A stretch of 64,000 nucleotides of DNA from Salsipaludibacter sp963812245 (GTDB lineage Bacteria > Actinomycetota > Nitriliruptoria > Nitriliruptorales > Nitriliruptoraceae), in assembly GCA_963812245.1 (NCBI GenBank), contig CAWEUK010000002.1, positions 744,001 through 808,000 of the forward strand, given 5' to 3'. The translations under genes were made by a program, and so were the position numbers. Shown in pieces: positions 19,596 to 28,376 of the stretch; the first letter of the stretch is position 1; each line of letters starts with the position of its first letter. The notes under the pieces were generated by a model, which did not search any database, was not told the origin of the DNA, and worked only from the letters and a program-made list of their open reading frames with translations.

Positions 19596-19961
19596 ATGGA
19601 TGCAGCAAAGGCACGCAAGCACACCGCGCGTCGCCGGCGCCACCAGCGCCTGCGCAAGCGGGTCAGTGGCACCGCCACGACCCCCCGCCTGAACGTGTAC
19701 CGCTCGAACTCCCACATCTACGCCCAACTGATCGACGACATCGCCGGCCACACGCTGGCGTCGGCGTCCTCGTTGGAAGCCGACGTCACCCCGGGTGACG
19801 ACGGCAAGGTCGGCGTTGCTCGCCAGGTTGGCGAGCTCATCGGCACGCGGGCCTCAGAGGCCGGCATCGAATCGGCCATCTTCGACCGTGGCGGCAACCG
19901 CTACGCCGGGCGCGTCAAGGCGCTGGCGGAAGCGGCCCGTGACGCCGGCCTCAAGCTCTAA
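19596..19961 (+). CDS. rplR: 50S ribosomal protein L18
   Basis: L18 binds 5S rRNA with L5 and L25. It has 121 residues with RRRRHQRLRKRVSGTATTPRLNVYRSNSHIYAQLID and the C-terminal DRGGNRYAGRVKALAEAARDAGLKL. The start is ATG after AGGAGACCACC. rpsE follows 11 bases after the stop. Confidence 0.97.
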   Translation: MDAAKARKHTARRRRHQRLRKRVSGTATTPRLNVYRSNSHIYAQLIDDIAGHTLASASSLEADVTPGDDGKVGVARQVGELIGTRASEAGIESAIFDRGGNRYAGRVKALAEAARDAGLKL

Positions 19962-19972
19962 AAGGACCAATC

Positions 19973-20536
19973 ATGGCAGGCAACAATCGTTCATCCGGCG
20001 GCCGCGGCGGCCGGGATCGCGACCGCGACCAGTTCGACGAGCGCGTCGTCGAGATCAACCGTGTCTCCAAGGTCGTCAAGGGTGGTCGTCGGTTCCAGTT
20101 CACCGCCCTGGTCGTCGTTGGTGACGGCAAGGGACAGGTCGGCGTCGGTCACGGCAAGGCCCGCGAGGTCCAGTCGGCCATCCAGAAGGGTGTCGAGGAG
20201 GCCAAGAAGAGCTTCTTCACCATCCCGATGGTGGGCAAGACCATCGTCCACCCCGTGACGGGCGAGGCCGGCGCAGGCCGCGTCATGCTCAAGCCGGCTG
20301 CGCCCGGTACCGGTGTCATCGCCGGTGGTCCGGTGCGCGCGGTCGTCGAGGCCGCCGGGATCCAGGACCTGCTCGCCAAGTCCCTGGGCTCGGGCAACCC
20401 GATCAACGTCGTCCACGCGACCATCGCCGGTCTCAAGGACCTGCGGTCGGCCTACGAGATCGCCGAACTGCGCGACAAGGCCGTCGAGGACGTTGCTCCC
20501 AAGGCGATGGTCGAGGCCATGCGCGGAGGTGCATGA
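19973..20536 (+). CDS. rpsE: 30S ribosomal protein S5
   Basis: S5 acts at the mRNA entry site and affects accuracy. It has 187 residues: a disordered Gly/Arg/Asp N-terminus (NNRSSGGRGGRDRDRD), then RVSKVVKGGRRFQFTALVVVGDG, VGVGHGKAREVQ and the C-terminal GSGNPINVVHATI. The stop overlaps the start of rpmD. Confidence 0.97.
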   Translation: MAGNNRSSGGRGGRDRDRDQFDERVVEINRVSKVVKGGRRFQFTALVVVGDGKGQVGVGHGKAREVQSAIQKGVEEAKKSFFTIPMVGKTIVHPVTGEAGAGRVMLKPAAPGTGVIAGGPVRAVVEAAGIQDLLAKSLGSGNPINVVHATIAGLKDLRSAYEIAELRDKAVEDVAPKAMVEAMRGGA

Positions 20537-20721
20537 TGACAACCCTGAAGATCACCCAGACCCGCAGCCTGGTGGGACGCCCCCAGAACCAGCGCGACAC
20601 CGTTCGTTCGCTGGGCCTCAAGCGCATCCGCCACACCGTCACCCAGCCTGACCGGCCCGAGATCCGCGGCATGCTCCGCAAGGTCCCGCACCTGGTCACC
20701 TTCGAAGAGGTCCAGGACTGA
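20536..20721 (+). CDS. rpmD: 50S ribosomal protein L30
   Basis: L30 is a small 50S protein of 61 residues. It begins MTTLKITQTRSLVGRPQNQRDTVRSLGLKRI and has the typical conserved block RHTVTQPDRPEIRGML. Of two adjacent ATGs, the one at 20536 is better spaced from GGAGG (20525-20529). Confidence 0.95.
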   Translation: MTTLKITQTRSLVGRPQNQRDTVRSLGLKRIRHTVTQPDRPEIRGMLRKVPHLVTFEEVQD

Positions 20722-20789
20722 AGCATCCTGTCGGGCGCGTTCCGGCATACCATCCCGAAGTCACCGCGCCCTCAAGCCGACCAGAACCC

Positions 20790-20810
20790 GGAGTTCGTGA
20801 AGCGAACTCC
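20790..20810 (+). other. GGAGTTCG hairpin upstream of rplO
   Basis: A perfect 8-bp stem with a 5-base loop, GGAGTTCG-TGAAG-CGAACTCC, lies about 50 bases before rplO. It matches the spacer hairpins at 10555 and 18286. Confidence 0.5.
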
Positions 20811-20860
20811 CACGCGCCGCTTGCGCCGCGCCGCCGCACAGTGAAAGCGAGGCACAACCC

Positions 20861-21298
20861 ATGGTCATCAAGCTCCACCATCTCAAGCCCAACGAGGGCG
20901 CCAAGAAGGACAAGAAGCGTGTCGCCCGCGGTGACCGCGGTCGCGGCGGCAAGACCGCCGGTCGCGGCACCAAGGGCACCGGCGCCCGCGGCACCGTTCC
21001 GGCAGGCTTCGAAGGCGGCCAGTTGCCGCTGCAGCGTCGCCAGCCCAAGCTGGGTGGCTTCTCCAACCCCAACCGGGTCGAGTACGCCATCATCAACGTC
21101 GCCAAGCTCGACGAGTACTTCGAGGCCGGCGACGAGGTCACGCCCGAGACGCTGCGTGCCAAGGGCCTGGTCAAGGCCCGTGGTCCGGTCAAGGTCCTCG
21201 GTCACGGCGACTTGACCAAGGCGCTCACCGTCGATGTCGACAAGGTGTCGGGCACCGCAGCCGACAAGATCACTGCAGCTGGTGGCACCGTCGCCTGA
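20861..21298 (+). CDS. rplO: 50S ribosomal protein L15
   Basis: L15 is a late 50S assembly protein. It has 145 residues with the Gly/Arg-rich start LHHLKPNEGAKKDKKRVARG, TAGRGTKG, FEGGQLPLQRRQPKLGGF and a final KITAAGGTV. The start is ATG after GAAAGCGAGG. secY starts 50 bases after the stop. Confidence 0.96.
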   Translation: MVIKLHHLKPNEGAKKDKKRVARGDRGRGGKTAGRGTKGTGARGTVPAGFEGGQLPLQRRQPKLGGFSNPNRVEYAIINVAKLDEYFEAGDEVTPETLRAKGLVKARGPVKVLGHGDLTKALTVDVDKVSGTAADKITAAGGTVA

Positions 21299-21348
21299 CG
21301 CCTGTGCAGGTGACCTGGCAGCCCGACCCGACGCATCGTGAGGCACCA

Positions 21349-22656
21349 ATGCTGAAGGCATTTGTCAACGCACTCAAGATCCCCGATCTTCGCAAGAAGC
21401 TCGTCTTCACCCTCATGATGATCTTCATGTACCGGGTGGGATCCTGGCTGCCCGTGCCCGGAGTCGACGTCAGTCGCCTCGAGGCCGCCCAGGCCGGCGG
21501 CGCCGGCGGCTTCCTGGGGATCCTCAACGTGTTCGCGGGTGGCGCGCTGCAGCAGATGGCCGTGTTTGCACTGGGCGTGATGCCCTACATCACGGCATCC
21601 ATCATCCTGCAGCTGCTCGTCGTCGTCATTCCCAAGCTCGAGCAACTGCAGAAGGAGGGCGAGCAGGGTCGGCGAAAGATCACGCAGTACACCCGTTACC
21701 TCACGGTCGGACTGGCACTGCTGCAGTCGACCGCCCTCGTCAGCCTCGCTCGCACGGGCGCGCTGTTCGGATCCCAGGAATCGATCCTCATCAGCGATTC
21801 GCCCTGGTTGATCCTGTTCATGGTGCTGGTGCTGACGGCCGGCACGTCCGTGATCATGTGGCTGGCCGAGTTGATCACCCAGCGGGGCGTCGGCAACGGC
21901 ATGTCGTTGTTGATCTACGTGTCGATCCTGAGCCAGTTCCCGTCGCAGCTGTACCTGGTCAAGAACCAGAACCTGGCGGGCTTCCTCGGTGGCTGGGGAC
22001 TCGTGGTGATCGTGCTGGGCATCGGCGTCATCGTGACGTTCGCCGTGGTGTTCATGGAGCAGGGTCAGCGACGCATCCCGGTGCAGTACGCGCGTCGGAC
22101 CGTTGGGCGCCGGTCCTACGGCGGCCAGGCCACCTACATCCCCCTGAAGGTGAACCAGTCGGGCGTGATCCCGATCATCTTCGCGGCGTCGTTGCTGTCG
22201 CTGCCCACCCTTGCTGCCCAGGTGACCAGTTGGCAGCCGTTGCAGGACTTCGTCGAACGGTGGTTCGCCCCACCCGAAGGCGGCATCACGTGGGTCTACA
22301 TCGCCACGTTCGCGGTCTTGACCATCTTCTTCACCTACTTCTACGCGGCGATCTCGTTCAATCCTGTCGAGGTGTCCGAGAACATGCAGCGCTACGGCGG
22401 CTTCATCCCGGGCATTCGCCCCGGTCGCCAGACCGCCCAGTACCTCGACACGGTGCTGTCGCGCCTCACGCTGCCCGGATCGCTGTACCTGACCTCGGTG
22501 GCCGTGATGCCGTTCATCGCCTTCGCGGTCTTCGACGTCACCCAGTTCCCGCTGGGCGGCGCATCGCTGCTGATCATGGTCGGGGTCGCCCTCGAAACCA
22601 TGAAGCAGATCGAGGGCCAGTTGATGCAGCACAACTACGAAGGCTTCATGGCCTGA
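21349..22656 (+). CDS. secY: Protein translocase subunit SecY
   Basis: SecY is the channel subunit of SecYEG in the cytoplasmic membrane. It has 435 residues with ten predicted membrane helices. The ATG at 21349 gives the family start MLKAFVNALKIPDLRKKLVF; earlier in-frame codons have no support. Motifs are RVGSWLPVPGVD, the plug region, MPYITASIILQLL, and the cytoplasmic loop RRIPVQYARRTVG. It ends the spc operon and is followed by a strong hairpin terminator. Confidence 0.97.
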   Translation: MLKAFVNALKIPDLRKKLVFTLMMIFMYRVGSWLPVPGVDVSRLEAAQAGGAGGFLGILNVFAGGALQQMAVFALGVMPYITASIILQLLVVVIPKLEQLQKEGEQGRRKITQYTRYLTVGLALLQSTALVSLARTGALFGSQESILISDSPWLILFMVLVLTAGTSVIMWLAELITQRGVGNGMSLLIYVSILSQFPSQLYLVKNQNLAGFLGGWGLVVIVLGIGVIVTFAVVFMEQGQRRIPVQYARRTVGRRSYGGQATYIPLKVNQSGVIPIIFAASLLSLPTLAAQVTSWQPLQDFVERWFAPPEGGITWVYIATFAVLTIFFTYFYAAISFNPVEVSENMQRYGGFIPGIRPGRQTAQYLDTVLSRLTLPGSLYLTSVAVMPFIAFAVFDVTQFPLGGASLLIMVGVALETMKQIEGQLMQHNYEGFMA

Positions 22657-22666
22657 CGCAACGCAC

Positions 22667-22710
22667 CCGACGCCCGGTCCACCGCTGCTGCAGCGGGGAC
22701 CGGGCGTCGG
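22667..22710 (+). terminator. Strong terminator after secY
   Basis: Perfect 14-bp outer arms (22667-22680 and 22697-22710) enclose a further CCGCTG...CAGCGG stem, with only a CTG loop. It starts 10 bases after the secY stop and is the clearest terminator in the ribosomal region. Confidence 0.85.
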
Positions 22711-22849
22711 CGCGTCCGAGCGACGTCTAGGATGGCCCCGCGATGGTCGTGGTCCATGCCGCTGGCTCCGGGAGCTGCCCGTGGTGGGTGCCCACCGGCC
22801 GTCGCACACCGTCGCAGTGCCGCGACGGTCCTCGATCAAGGACTTGCAG

Positions 22850-23491
22850 ATGCGCGTCATCCTCCTCGGCCCTCCCGGAGCTGGCAAGGGCACCCAGGCT
22901 CACGTCCTGGCAGACCACTACGGCATTCCCCACATCTCGACCGGTGACCTGTTCCGGGCCAACCTGCGTGACGAGACACCACTGGGCCTGGAAGCCCGCA
23001 GCTACATGGATGCTGGCGACCTGGTTCCCGATGAGTTGGTGCTGCGGATGGTCGCCGACCGTCTCGAGCAGGGTGACACCGGCGGAGGGTTCCTCTTCGA
23101 CGGGTTCCCGCGCACCATCGAACAGGCCGAGTCACTCCAGACCCTGTTGGCCGCTGTCGGCACGCCACTGGACACCGTGGTGCTCTTCGAGGTCGACACG
23201 GATGAACTCGTCGGACGTCTGACCGGTCGCCGGTCCTGCCCCGACGGCCACATCTACCACGTCTCGGGCAATCCCCCTGCCACCCCCGGTGTGTGCGACG
23301 TCGACGGCAAGGAGCTGTTCCAGCGCGACGACGACACCGAGGACGTGGTGCGCAATCGGTTGGAGGTGTACACGGAACAGACCGAGCCATTGGTCGAGTT
23401 CTATCGTGCGCGTGACCTGGTCGTGGCCATCGACGCCATGGGCGACGTCGACGACGTCACCAACCGCATGATGACGGCGCTGCCGACCTGA
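22850..23491 (+). CDS. adk: Adenylate kinase
   Basis: This enzyme interconverts ATP plus AMP and two ADP. It has 213 residues. The ATG at 22850 gives MRVILLGPPGAGKGTQA with the P-loop. The AMP site shows ISTGDLFRANLRD and FDGFPRT. The lid is present as GRRSCPDGHIYHV...GVCDVDGKELFQRDDD; only two of the four zinc cysteines of metal-binding lids remain, so zinc binding is doubtful. It lies after the secY terminator. TAGGAT at 22731-22736 could be its -10 element. Confidence 0.95.
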   Translation: MRVILLGPPGAGKGTQAHVLADHYGIPHISTGDLFRANLRDETPLGLEARSYMDAGDLVPDELVLRMVADRLEQGDTGGGFLFDGFPRTIEQAESLQTLLAAVGTPLDTVVLFEVDTDELVGRLTGRRSCPDGHIYHVSGNPPATPGVCDVDGKELFQRDDDTEDVVRNRLEVYTEQTEPLVEFYRARDLVVAIDAMGDVDDVTNRMMTALPT

Positions 23492-23609
23492 TCGGCCGCC
23501 CCACGAGGCTGGCGAGGGCGACGCCGGGTGGGTGTCGCCCCCGTGATGACGATCGCCCGGATCGGACCGGCCGTCGGGGGCGTACCCTCCCGCCTGGAAA
23601 GGTCCCGAG

Positions 23610-24421
23610 ATGATCATCAAGAAGTCACGCCGCGAGATCGAGAAGATGGCCGTCGCCGGTGCGTTGGTGGCCAAGGCCCACGAAGAGGTTCGCGATGCCG
23701 TGCGGCCGGGCGTGTCGACCCTCGAACTCGACCGGATCGCCGAGAAGGTCATCACGGGCGATGGTGGCATTCCGTCGTTCAAGGGCTACGGCGGCCGCGT
23801 CGGCTCGTTTCCGCCGTTTCCCGGAACCCTCTGCACGTCGGTCAACGAACAGATCGTCCACGGCATCCCATCGGCGGACGTCGTGCTGCGCGAGGGTGAC
23901 CTGGTCAAGCTGGACTGTGGCGCCATCGTGGACGGGTTCCATGGTGACTCTGCCGCGACCTGGATCGTCGGTGGGGCGGACGCCGTGGCCCCCGAGGTGG
24001 CCGAACTGGTCGTCGAGACCCACCGCGGGCTGTGGGCTGGGATCCATGCCTTCGCCGGCCGGCAACCGGTTGGGCGACATCGGTGCAGCGATCGAGGCAG
24101 TCGCCAACGGCCATGACTACGGCATCGTCCGTGAGTACGTGGGCCACGGCATCGGTCGCTCGTTGCACGAGGATCCGTCGGTGCCCAACTACGGCTCTGC
24201 GGGTCGGGGCAACCGGCTGTCGAAGGGCTGGGTGCTGGCCATCGAGCCGATGTTCAACCTCGGGGGCGACGACACCATGACGCTCGACGACCACTGGACC
24301 GTCGTGACTGCGGACGGGCACGTTGTCGTCGCACTGGGAGCACACGATCGCACTGACCGCGGACGGCCCCCGGGTGCTGACGGCGCGCTCCGACGAGCCC
24401 GAGTGGCCGTTGGCCGACTGA
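23610..24421 (+). CDS. map: Methionine aminopeptidase, type I (two frameshifts)
   Basis: Removes the initiator Met from nascent proteins. The start MIIKKSRREIEKMAVAG and metal ligands fit type I: the two Asp in KLDCGAIVDGFHGD, His in GHGIGRSLHE, Glu in AIEPMF, and Glu in HWEHTI. The frame shifts at about 24055 (before GNRLGDIGAAI) and at about 24330 (before HWEHTIALTADG). Joined, the enzyme is about 270 residues and ends EPEWPLAD. An adk-map pair next to secY is the standard arrangement, so the gene is surely functional in the organism. Confidence 0.9.
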
Positions 24422-24457
24422 GGATCGGGCCGCGGTCAGCGCCTCGCCGGCGTTGGG

Positions 24458-25166
24458 TCACGGCTGGCGTGGCGAGTCCGTCGTCGGTGGCGTGTGGATC
24501 GCCTTCAGGACCTCGACGTCGGCGACCAGTTTGTGGGCGCGCCACCATGTCGGCGAGCATGGCTGCCGGTCGGGGTGGACACTGACCGTCAGCATCCCCG
24601 TGCCGTCAGCCAGCCGCTGGAAGTCCTCCTGGACGGCATCCTCGTCGACCCGCTGGATGTAGGTCAACAGCGTCTCCACCTTGCCGATCTTGTCCATGGT
24701 GATGGAGATGTGCCGTCGCACGACCTCGGTGCGTCGGGCCACGGCTCGGTCGACGGCGCGCAGGGAGTAGAGGGTCGCCAGCGGACATGCCGGTGGCGAT
24801 CACCGCCAGCCAGTAGGCGCCTGCTCCGGCCGCCATGCCCAGTGCCGCAACGACCCAGAGGCCGGCCGCGGTCGTGAGCCCGCTGACCGCGCCACGGTCA
24901 CGAAAGATGGCTCCGGCACCCAGGAAGCCCACGCCGGTGACGATCTGGGCCGCGATGCGCGCCTCGTCAGGTCCCTGGAACACGCTCACCGATGCGATGG
25001 TGAACATGGCGGAACCCAGGCCAAGCAGGGTGTGGGTGCGCAGGCCGGCAGGCTTGCGCGCGGTCTCCCGTTCGAACCCCACCAGGCCCGAGCACACGGC
25101 TGCCATCAGCAGGCGGGCGAAGATGACTCCAGGGGCCATTGTCGACTCGGGTCCGTCGATCGTCAC
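24458..25166 (-). CDS. MgtC/SapB family membrane protein (frameshifted)
   Basis: Reads on the minus strand from a GTG at 25166 that overlaps the upstream SRPBCC stop (GTGA). The N-terminal part has the family pattern: LVGFERETARKPAGLRTHTLLGLGSAMF, then VGFLGAGAIFRD and GLTTAAGLWVVAALGMAAGAGAY, giving four to five helices. A one-base shift near 24780 leads into the cytoplasmic domain RRTEVVRRHISITMDKIGKVETLLTYIQRVDEDA. MgtC relatives affect Mg2+ homeostasis or inhibit F-type ATPase, but the role of this one is unknown. It converges on map. Confidence 0.8.
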
Positions 25167-25807
25167 CGGGTGCCGATCACCCGGGCAGTGCTGGCACCGT
25201 AGTCGGCCGCCTGCCTCGTCGGTGGCGGCGTCGACTGCGGCGTCCAGCGCCTTCGGTGATGGTCAGGTGGGCGGGGAGTCGATCGGCCGTGCCGGATCGG
25301 TGGTGGTCGTGCGCTGTCGTCGGCGGACCTGGCGTCGGTGACGGCCTGCAGTTGGTCGCGCAACTGCTCCAGCGAGTGACGCAGGGTCGTGGCGTAGCCG
25401 TCCGGAAAGTCGAAGAAGAGCGAGTAGCTCGGCCGCGCGAGGGTCGGTGTGCGGCTGATGTCGAAGGATTCGGTCACCCGGGTGCCGCCGGCAACGGGCT
25501 CGAGTTCGTAGCGCCAGCGATGCCCGGCGAAGTGCCGCCAGGCGATCCTGGTGTCGCGGTCGAACTCGACCACGGTGTTGGTGACCCGGTACGGCACGAC
25601 CCACTTCATCTGCATGCCGAACGTGTCGCCCTTGGCCGACAGGGTGGCTGCCCCGATGGGCTTGACCACGTGCCCGGACCCGTCGTTGGTGACATGGTTG
25701 GTCGTGTCGCAGAGCCAGTCGAACACCTCGGCGGGCGACACGCCCGGGATCTCGATCGATGCGCTGACCAGGGTGGAGGTCGTGGCGGTGACGTCGGCGG
25801 TGATCAT
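25163..25807 (-). CDS. SRPBCC family protein (polyketide cyclase/Bet v1-like fold)
   Basis: About 214 residues on the minus strand from ATG at 25807. The START/SRPBCC pattern is seen in IEIPGVSPAEVFDWLCDTTNH, VVEFDRDTRIAWRHF, WRYELEPVAGGTRVTESFD and the final helix TTLRHSLEQLRDQLQAV. Such proteins bind hydrophobic ligands or act as cyclases or coat-type regulators; the ligand cannot be told. The last ~50 residues are low-complexity Arg/Pro/Thr and may reflect a frame error. It is translationally coupled to the mgtC-like gene. Confidence 0.72.
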   Translation of the reverse strand: MITADVTATTSTLVSASIEIPGVSPAEVFDWLCDTTNHVTNDGSGHVVKPIGAATLSAKGDTFGMQMKWVVPYRVTNTVVEFDRDTRIAWRHFAGHRWRYELEPVAGGTRVTESFDISRTPTLARPSYSLFFDFPDGYATTLRHSLEQLRDQLQAVTDARSADDSARPPPIRHGRSTPRPPDHHRRRWTPQSTPPPTRQAADYGASTARVIGTR

Positions 25808-25938
25808 GGCTCCGAGGCTCGGGGACGGCAGGCAGGCGGTGGATGCCACACGATATGACACGTGGGCAGGACCCAGTGCCGGCCACCCCGCCCGTTGGGA
25901 TGCGCCGGCTCCCTGGTGGCCCGTTGGCCGCCGATCGG

Positions 25939-25968
25939 TTGGACACCCACTGCCCACGGGGGTACGGT
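25939..25968 (+). promoter_or_regulatory. Putative infA promoter
   Basis: TTGGAC (25939-25944) and TACGGT (25963-25968) are separated by 18 bases, about 110 bases before infA. The 271-base gap between the SRPBCC start and infA must hold divergent promoters. Confidence 0.45.
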
Positions 25969-26078
25969 GGCCTCAGCTCCCGCAGGTGCGGGGGTTTCGT
26001 TGCGTCCTCGATCCCGCTCTGGCGGTCAATCGTTGCCTGCGACGAAGGACATGCCGCCACGGCAACGATGGAGGAACT

Positions 26079-26297
26079 GTGGCCAAGGAAGAGGCCATCC
26101 AGGTCGAGGGCACCGTCACCGAGGCGTTGCCCAACACGACGTTTCGTGTCGAACTGGACAACGGGCACGAAGTCCTCGCCCACATCTCCGGCAAGATGCG
26201 CCAGCACTACATCCGCATCCTGCCTGCCGACAAGGTCGTGGTCGAGCTGTCGCCCTACGACCTGACCCGCGGTCGCATCACCTACCGCTACAAGTGA
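26079..26297 (+). CDS. infA: Translation initiation factor IF-1
   Basis: IF-1 occupies the A site during initiation. It has 72 residues from a GTG at 26079 preceded by GGAGGA. The OB fold reads KEEAIQVEGTVTEALPNTTFRVELDNGHEVLAHISGKMRQHYIRILPADKV and ends GRITYRYK. It opens the alpha operon here. Confidence 0.96.
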   Translation: MAKEEAIQVEGTVTEALPNTTFRVELDNGHEVLAHISGKMRQHYIRILPADKVVVELSPYDLTRGRITYRYK

Positions 26298-26356
26298 TCG
26301 ACCGGTCGCCACTCGTGCCTCCCTGCACGGCGACCGTCTGACAACCAAAGACTGAG

Positions 26357-26379
26357 GCTGCACCCCACCGCGGTGCAGC
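26357..26379 (+). terminator. Hairpin between infA and rpmJ
   Basis: A perfect 8-bp inverted repeat, GCTGCACC (26357-26364) and GGTGCAGC (26372-26379), lies in the 227-base infA-rpmJ spacer. It may be a partial terminator that lowers read-through. Other smaller stems follow. Confidence 0.35.
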
Positions 26380-26524
26380 ATCGGCCGGTTTCCGGCGCAC
26401 CATCACTTTGCTGGTTCACCAGCACCGATGGCAGCGTCGACCAGGAACCCTGGTGGCTCAGGAGGGATGCCTCTGCCACCACCATTCGCCAACCGGGCGC
26501 GTGGCCAAGCCGAAAGGAACGACG

Positions 26525-26638
26525 GTGAAGGTTCATCCTTCCGTCACCAAGATGTGTGACAAGTGCAAGATCATCAAGCGCAAGGGCCGTGTCATGGTCA
26601 TTTGCGAGAACCCGCGCCACAAGCAGCGCCAGGGCTGA
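26525..26638 (+). CDS. rpmJ: 50S ribosomal protein L36
   Basis: L36 is a 37-residue zinc-binding 50S protein. The GTG at 26525 follows AAAGGAA. The zinc ligands are intact (CDKCK, C at ICENP and H in RHKQRQG), making it the C-plus form. The rpsM start lies 12 bases downstream. Confidence 0.95.
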   Translation: MKVHPSVTKMCDKCKIIKRKGRVMVICENPRHKQRQG

Positions 26639-26649
26639 GGAGACTTTCA

Positions 26650-27033
26650 ATGGCACGTATTGCTGGCGTTGACATCCCCCGCGAGAAGCGGGTCGAGGTG
26701 GCGCTCACCTACATCTACGGCATCGGGCAGACCCGTGCGCAGCAGGCGTTGCGCGACACCGAGGTCGACCCCGACACGCGCGTCCGCGACCTCGACGACG
26801 AGTCCGTCATCAAGCTGCGGCAGTACATCGAGAACGCCTACACGGTCGAGGGTGACCTCCGTCGTGAGGTCGCAGACAACATCAAGCGCAAGATCGAGAT
26901 CGGGTCGTACCAGGGTGTGCGTCACCGCCTTGGTCTGCCGGTTCGCGGTCAGCGGACCCACACCAACGCACGGACCCGCAAGGGCCCGAAGAAGTCCGTT
27001 GGTGGCATCCGCAAGCCCACCCGCAAAGCCTGA
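26650..27033 (+). CDS. rpsM: 30S ribosomal protein S13
   Basis: S13 contacts P-site tRNA and bridges to L5. It has 127 residues, starting MARIAGVDIPREKRVEVALTYIYGIG, with GSYQGVRHRLGLPVRGQRTHTNARTRKG. The ATG at 26650 follows GAGGAGA. rpsK follows 18 bases after the stop. Confidence 0.97.
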   Translation: MARIAGVDIPREKRVEVALTYIYGIGQTRAQQALRDTEVDPDTRVRDLDDESVIKLRQYIENAYTVEGDLRREVADNIKRKIEIGSYQGVRHRLGLPVRGQRTHTNARTRKGPKKSVGGIRKPTRKA

Positions 27034-27051
27034 TCGCGAGAGGATCCCATC

Positions 27052-27441
27052 ATGGCGCAGCAGAAGAAGCGCGGTCGCAAGAAGGAACGCAAGAACGTCC
27101 TCCACGCGGTCGCCCATGTCAAGGCCACCTTCAACAACACCACCATCACCTTTGCCGACCAGCAGGGCAATGTCATCTGCTGGTCCACCGGCGGCAACGC
27201 CGGGTTCAAGGGCTCCCGCAAGTCGACGCCGTTCGCGGCACAGGTCGCAGCCGAGCAGGCCTGCAAGGCCGCCATCGACAACGGAGTGCGCAAGGTCGAC
27301 GTGATGGCCAAGGGTCCGGGAGCTGGTCGCGAGACCGCCATCCGCACCATGGCCGCCATGGGCCTGGAGGTCCTGTCCATCAAGGACGTGACCCCAGTGC
27401 CACACAACGGTGCCCGCCCCCCCAAGAAGCGTCGGGGCTGA
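27052..27441 (+). CDS. rpsK: 30S ribosomal protein S11
   Basis: S11 lines the mRNA exit region of the platform. It has 129 residues with KATFNNTTITFADQQGNVICWSTGG, FKGSRKSTPFAAQ and a C-terminal PHNGARPPKKRRG. The start is ATG after GAGAGGA. rpsD follows at an 18-base spacing. Confidence 0.97.
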   Translation: MAQQKKRGRKKERKNVLHAVAHVKATFNNTTITFADQQGNVICWSTGGNAGFKGSRKSTPFAAQVAAEQACKAAIDNGVRKVDVMAKGPGAGRETAIRTMAAMGLEVLSIKDVTPVPHNGARPPKKRRG

Positions 27442-27459
27442 CCCACAAAGGTTGCAACA

Positions 27460-28064
27460 ATGGCTCGCTACACCGGTCCTGCCACCAAGAAGTCGCGTCG
27501 TCTCGGCGTCGACCTCAAGGGCAACGACAAGAACTTCGACAAGCGTCCGTTCCCCCCGGGGACCACGGTCGTGGCCGCATCAAGGAGTCCGAGTACCTGC
27601 TCCAGCTCCGCGAGAAGCAGAAGGCCCGTTACTACTACGGCGTCCTCGAGAAGCAGTTCCGCCGCTACTACGAGGAAGCCAGCCGGCGCTCCGGTCTGAC
27701 CGGTGTCAACCTGCTGGTCATCCTCGAGACGCGGTTGGACAACGTCGTCTTCCGCGGTGGCTTCGCTCGCACCCGGCGTGAGGCACGCCAGCTCGTGTCC
27801 CACAAGCACGTGCTGGTCAACGGTCGCACCGTCAACATCCCGTCGTACGCCGTCAAGGTCGGCGACGTGGTCGAGATCCGGGAGCGCGCCCGCAACTCGG
27901 CCGCGGTGCTCGGCTCGCTGGAGCTGTACGGCCGCTGGGAGATGCCGGGTTGGATCGAGTCCGACCCGTCCGCTCACCAGATCAAGATCCTGTCGATGCC
28001 CGAGCGCGCCATGATCGACGCGCCCGTGCAGGAACAGATGATCGTCGAGCTCTACTCGAAGTGA
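27460..28064 (+). CDS. rpsD: 30S ribosomal protein S4 (frameshifted)
   Basis: S4 nucleates 16S rRNA folding. The start MARYTGPATKKSRRLGVDL lacks the N-terminal zinc cysteines. A one-base loss in the G-run at about 27560-27566 breaks the expected PFPPGDHGRGRIKESEYLLQ. The remainder is intact: REKQKARYYYGVLEKQFRRYY, the S4 RNA-binding domain LDNVVFRGGFARTRREARQLVSHKHVLVNG, and the C-terminal QEQMIVELYSK. The break at a homopolymer strongly suggests a sequence error. Confidence 0.93.
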
Positions 28065-28069
28065 TCCGC

Positions 28070-28108
28070 GACGGTCGAGGTGGTGGCATCCCCGCCACCC
28101 CGACCGTC
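28070..28108 (+). terminator. Hairpin after rpsD
   Basis: GACGGTCG-A-GGTGG (28070-28083) pairs with CCACC-C-CGACCGTC (28095-28108): 13 pairs with one mismatch, five bases after the rpsD stop. It suggests partial separation of rpoA from the upstream ribosomal genes. Confidence 0.6.
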
Positions 28109-28376
28109 CGGTTGCCGGCACCCGCCCGTGGTGGGTGCCAGCACGGTCCGCACGTCGGGCCAACCGGTCGCCGCCCGGTCCACCAACGGCGCGTCCTCGG
28201 GAGCACCCGTTCGCCGAGGCCGTCGTGGCGACCCGGGTGTCGCCCTGCGGAGGAGTCCGCGACCCAACCGGGTCTGCGTGACGACAAGGCGTGCGCGCCG
28301 ATGGCCCCGGGAACGAGGGCGGCACGCGGCGACAAGGATGGTGTCGCCGAACCACACACGAATGGGATCTTCGAAC
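28109..28376 (+). other. Hairpin-rich leader of rpoA, no gene seen
   Basis: A 268-base stretch without a credible gene. It contains GGCACCC...GGGTGCC (28117-28139) and a near-palindrome around the CCCGGG at 28231-28242. A separate rpoA promoter is likely here but I could not place one. Confidence 0.35.

Noticed and set aside
28109..28376. Structured RNA such as RNase P or SRP RNA upstream of rpoA
   Set aside because: Hairpins are present, but none of the conserved cores of these RNAs could be matched by eye.
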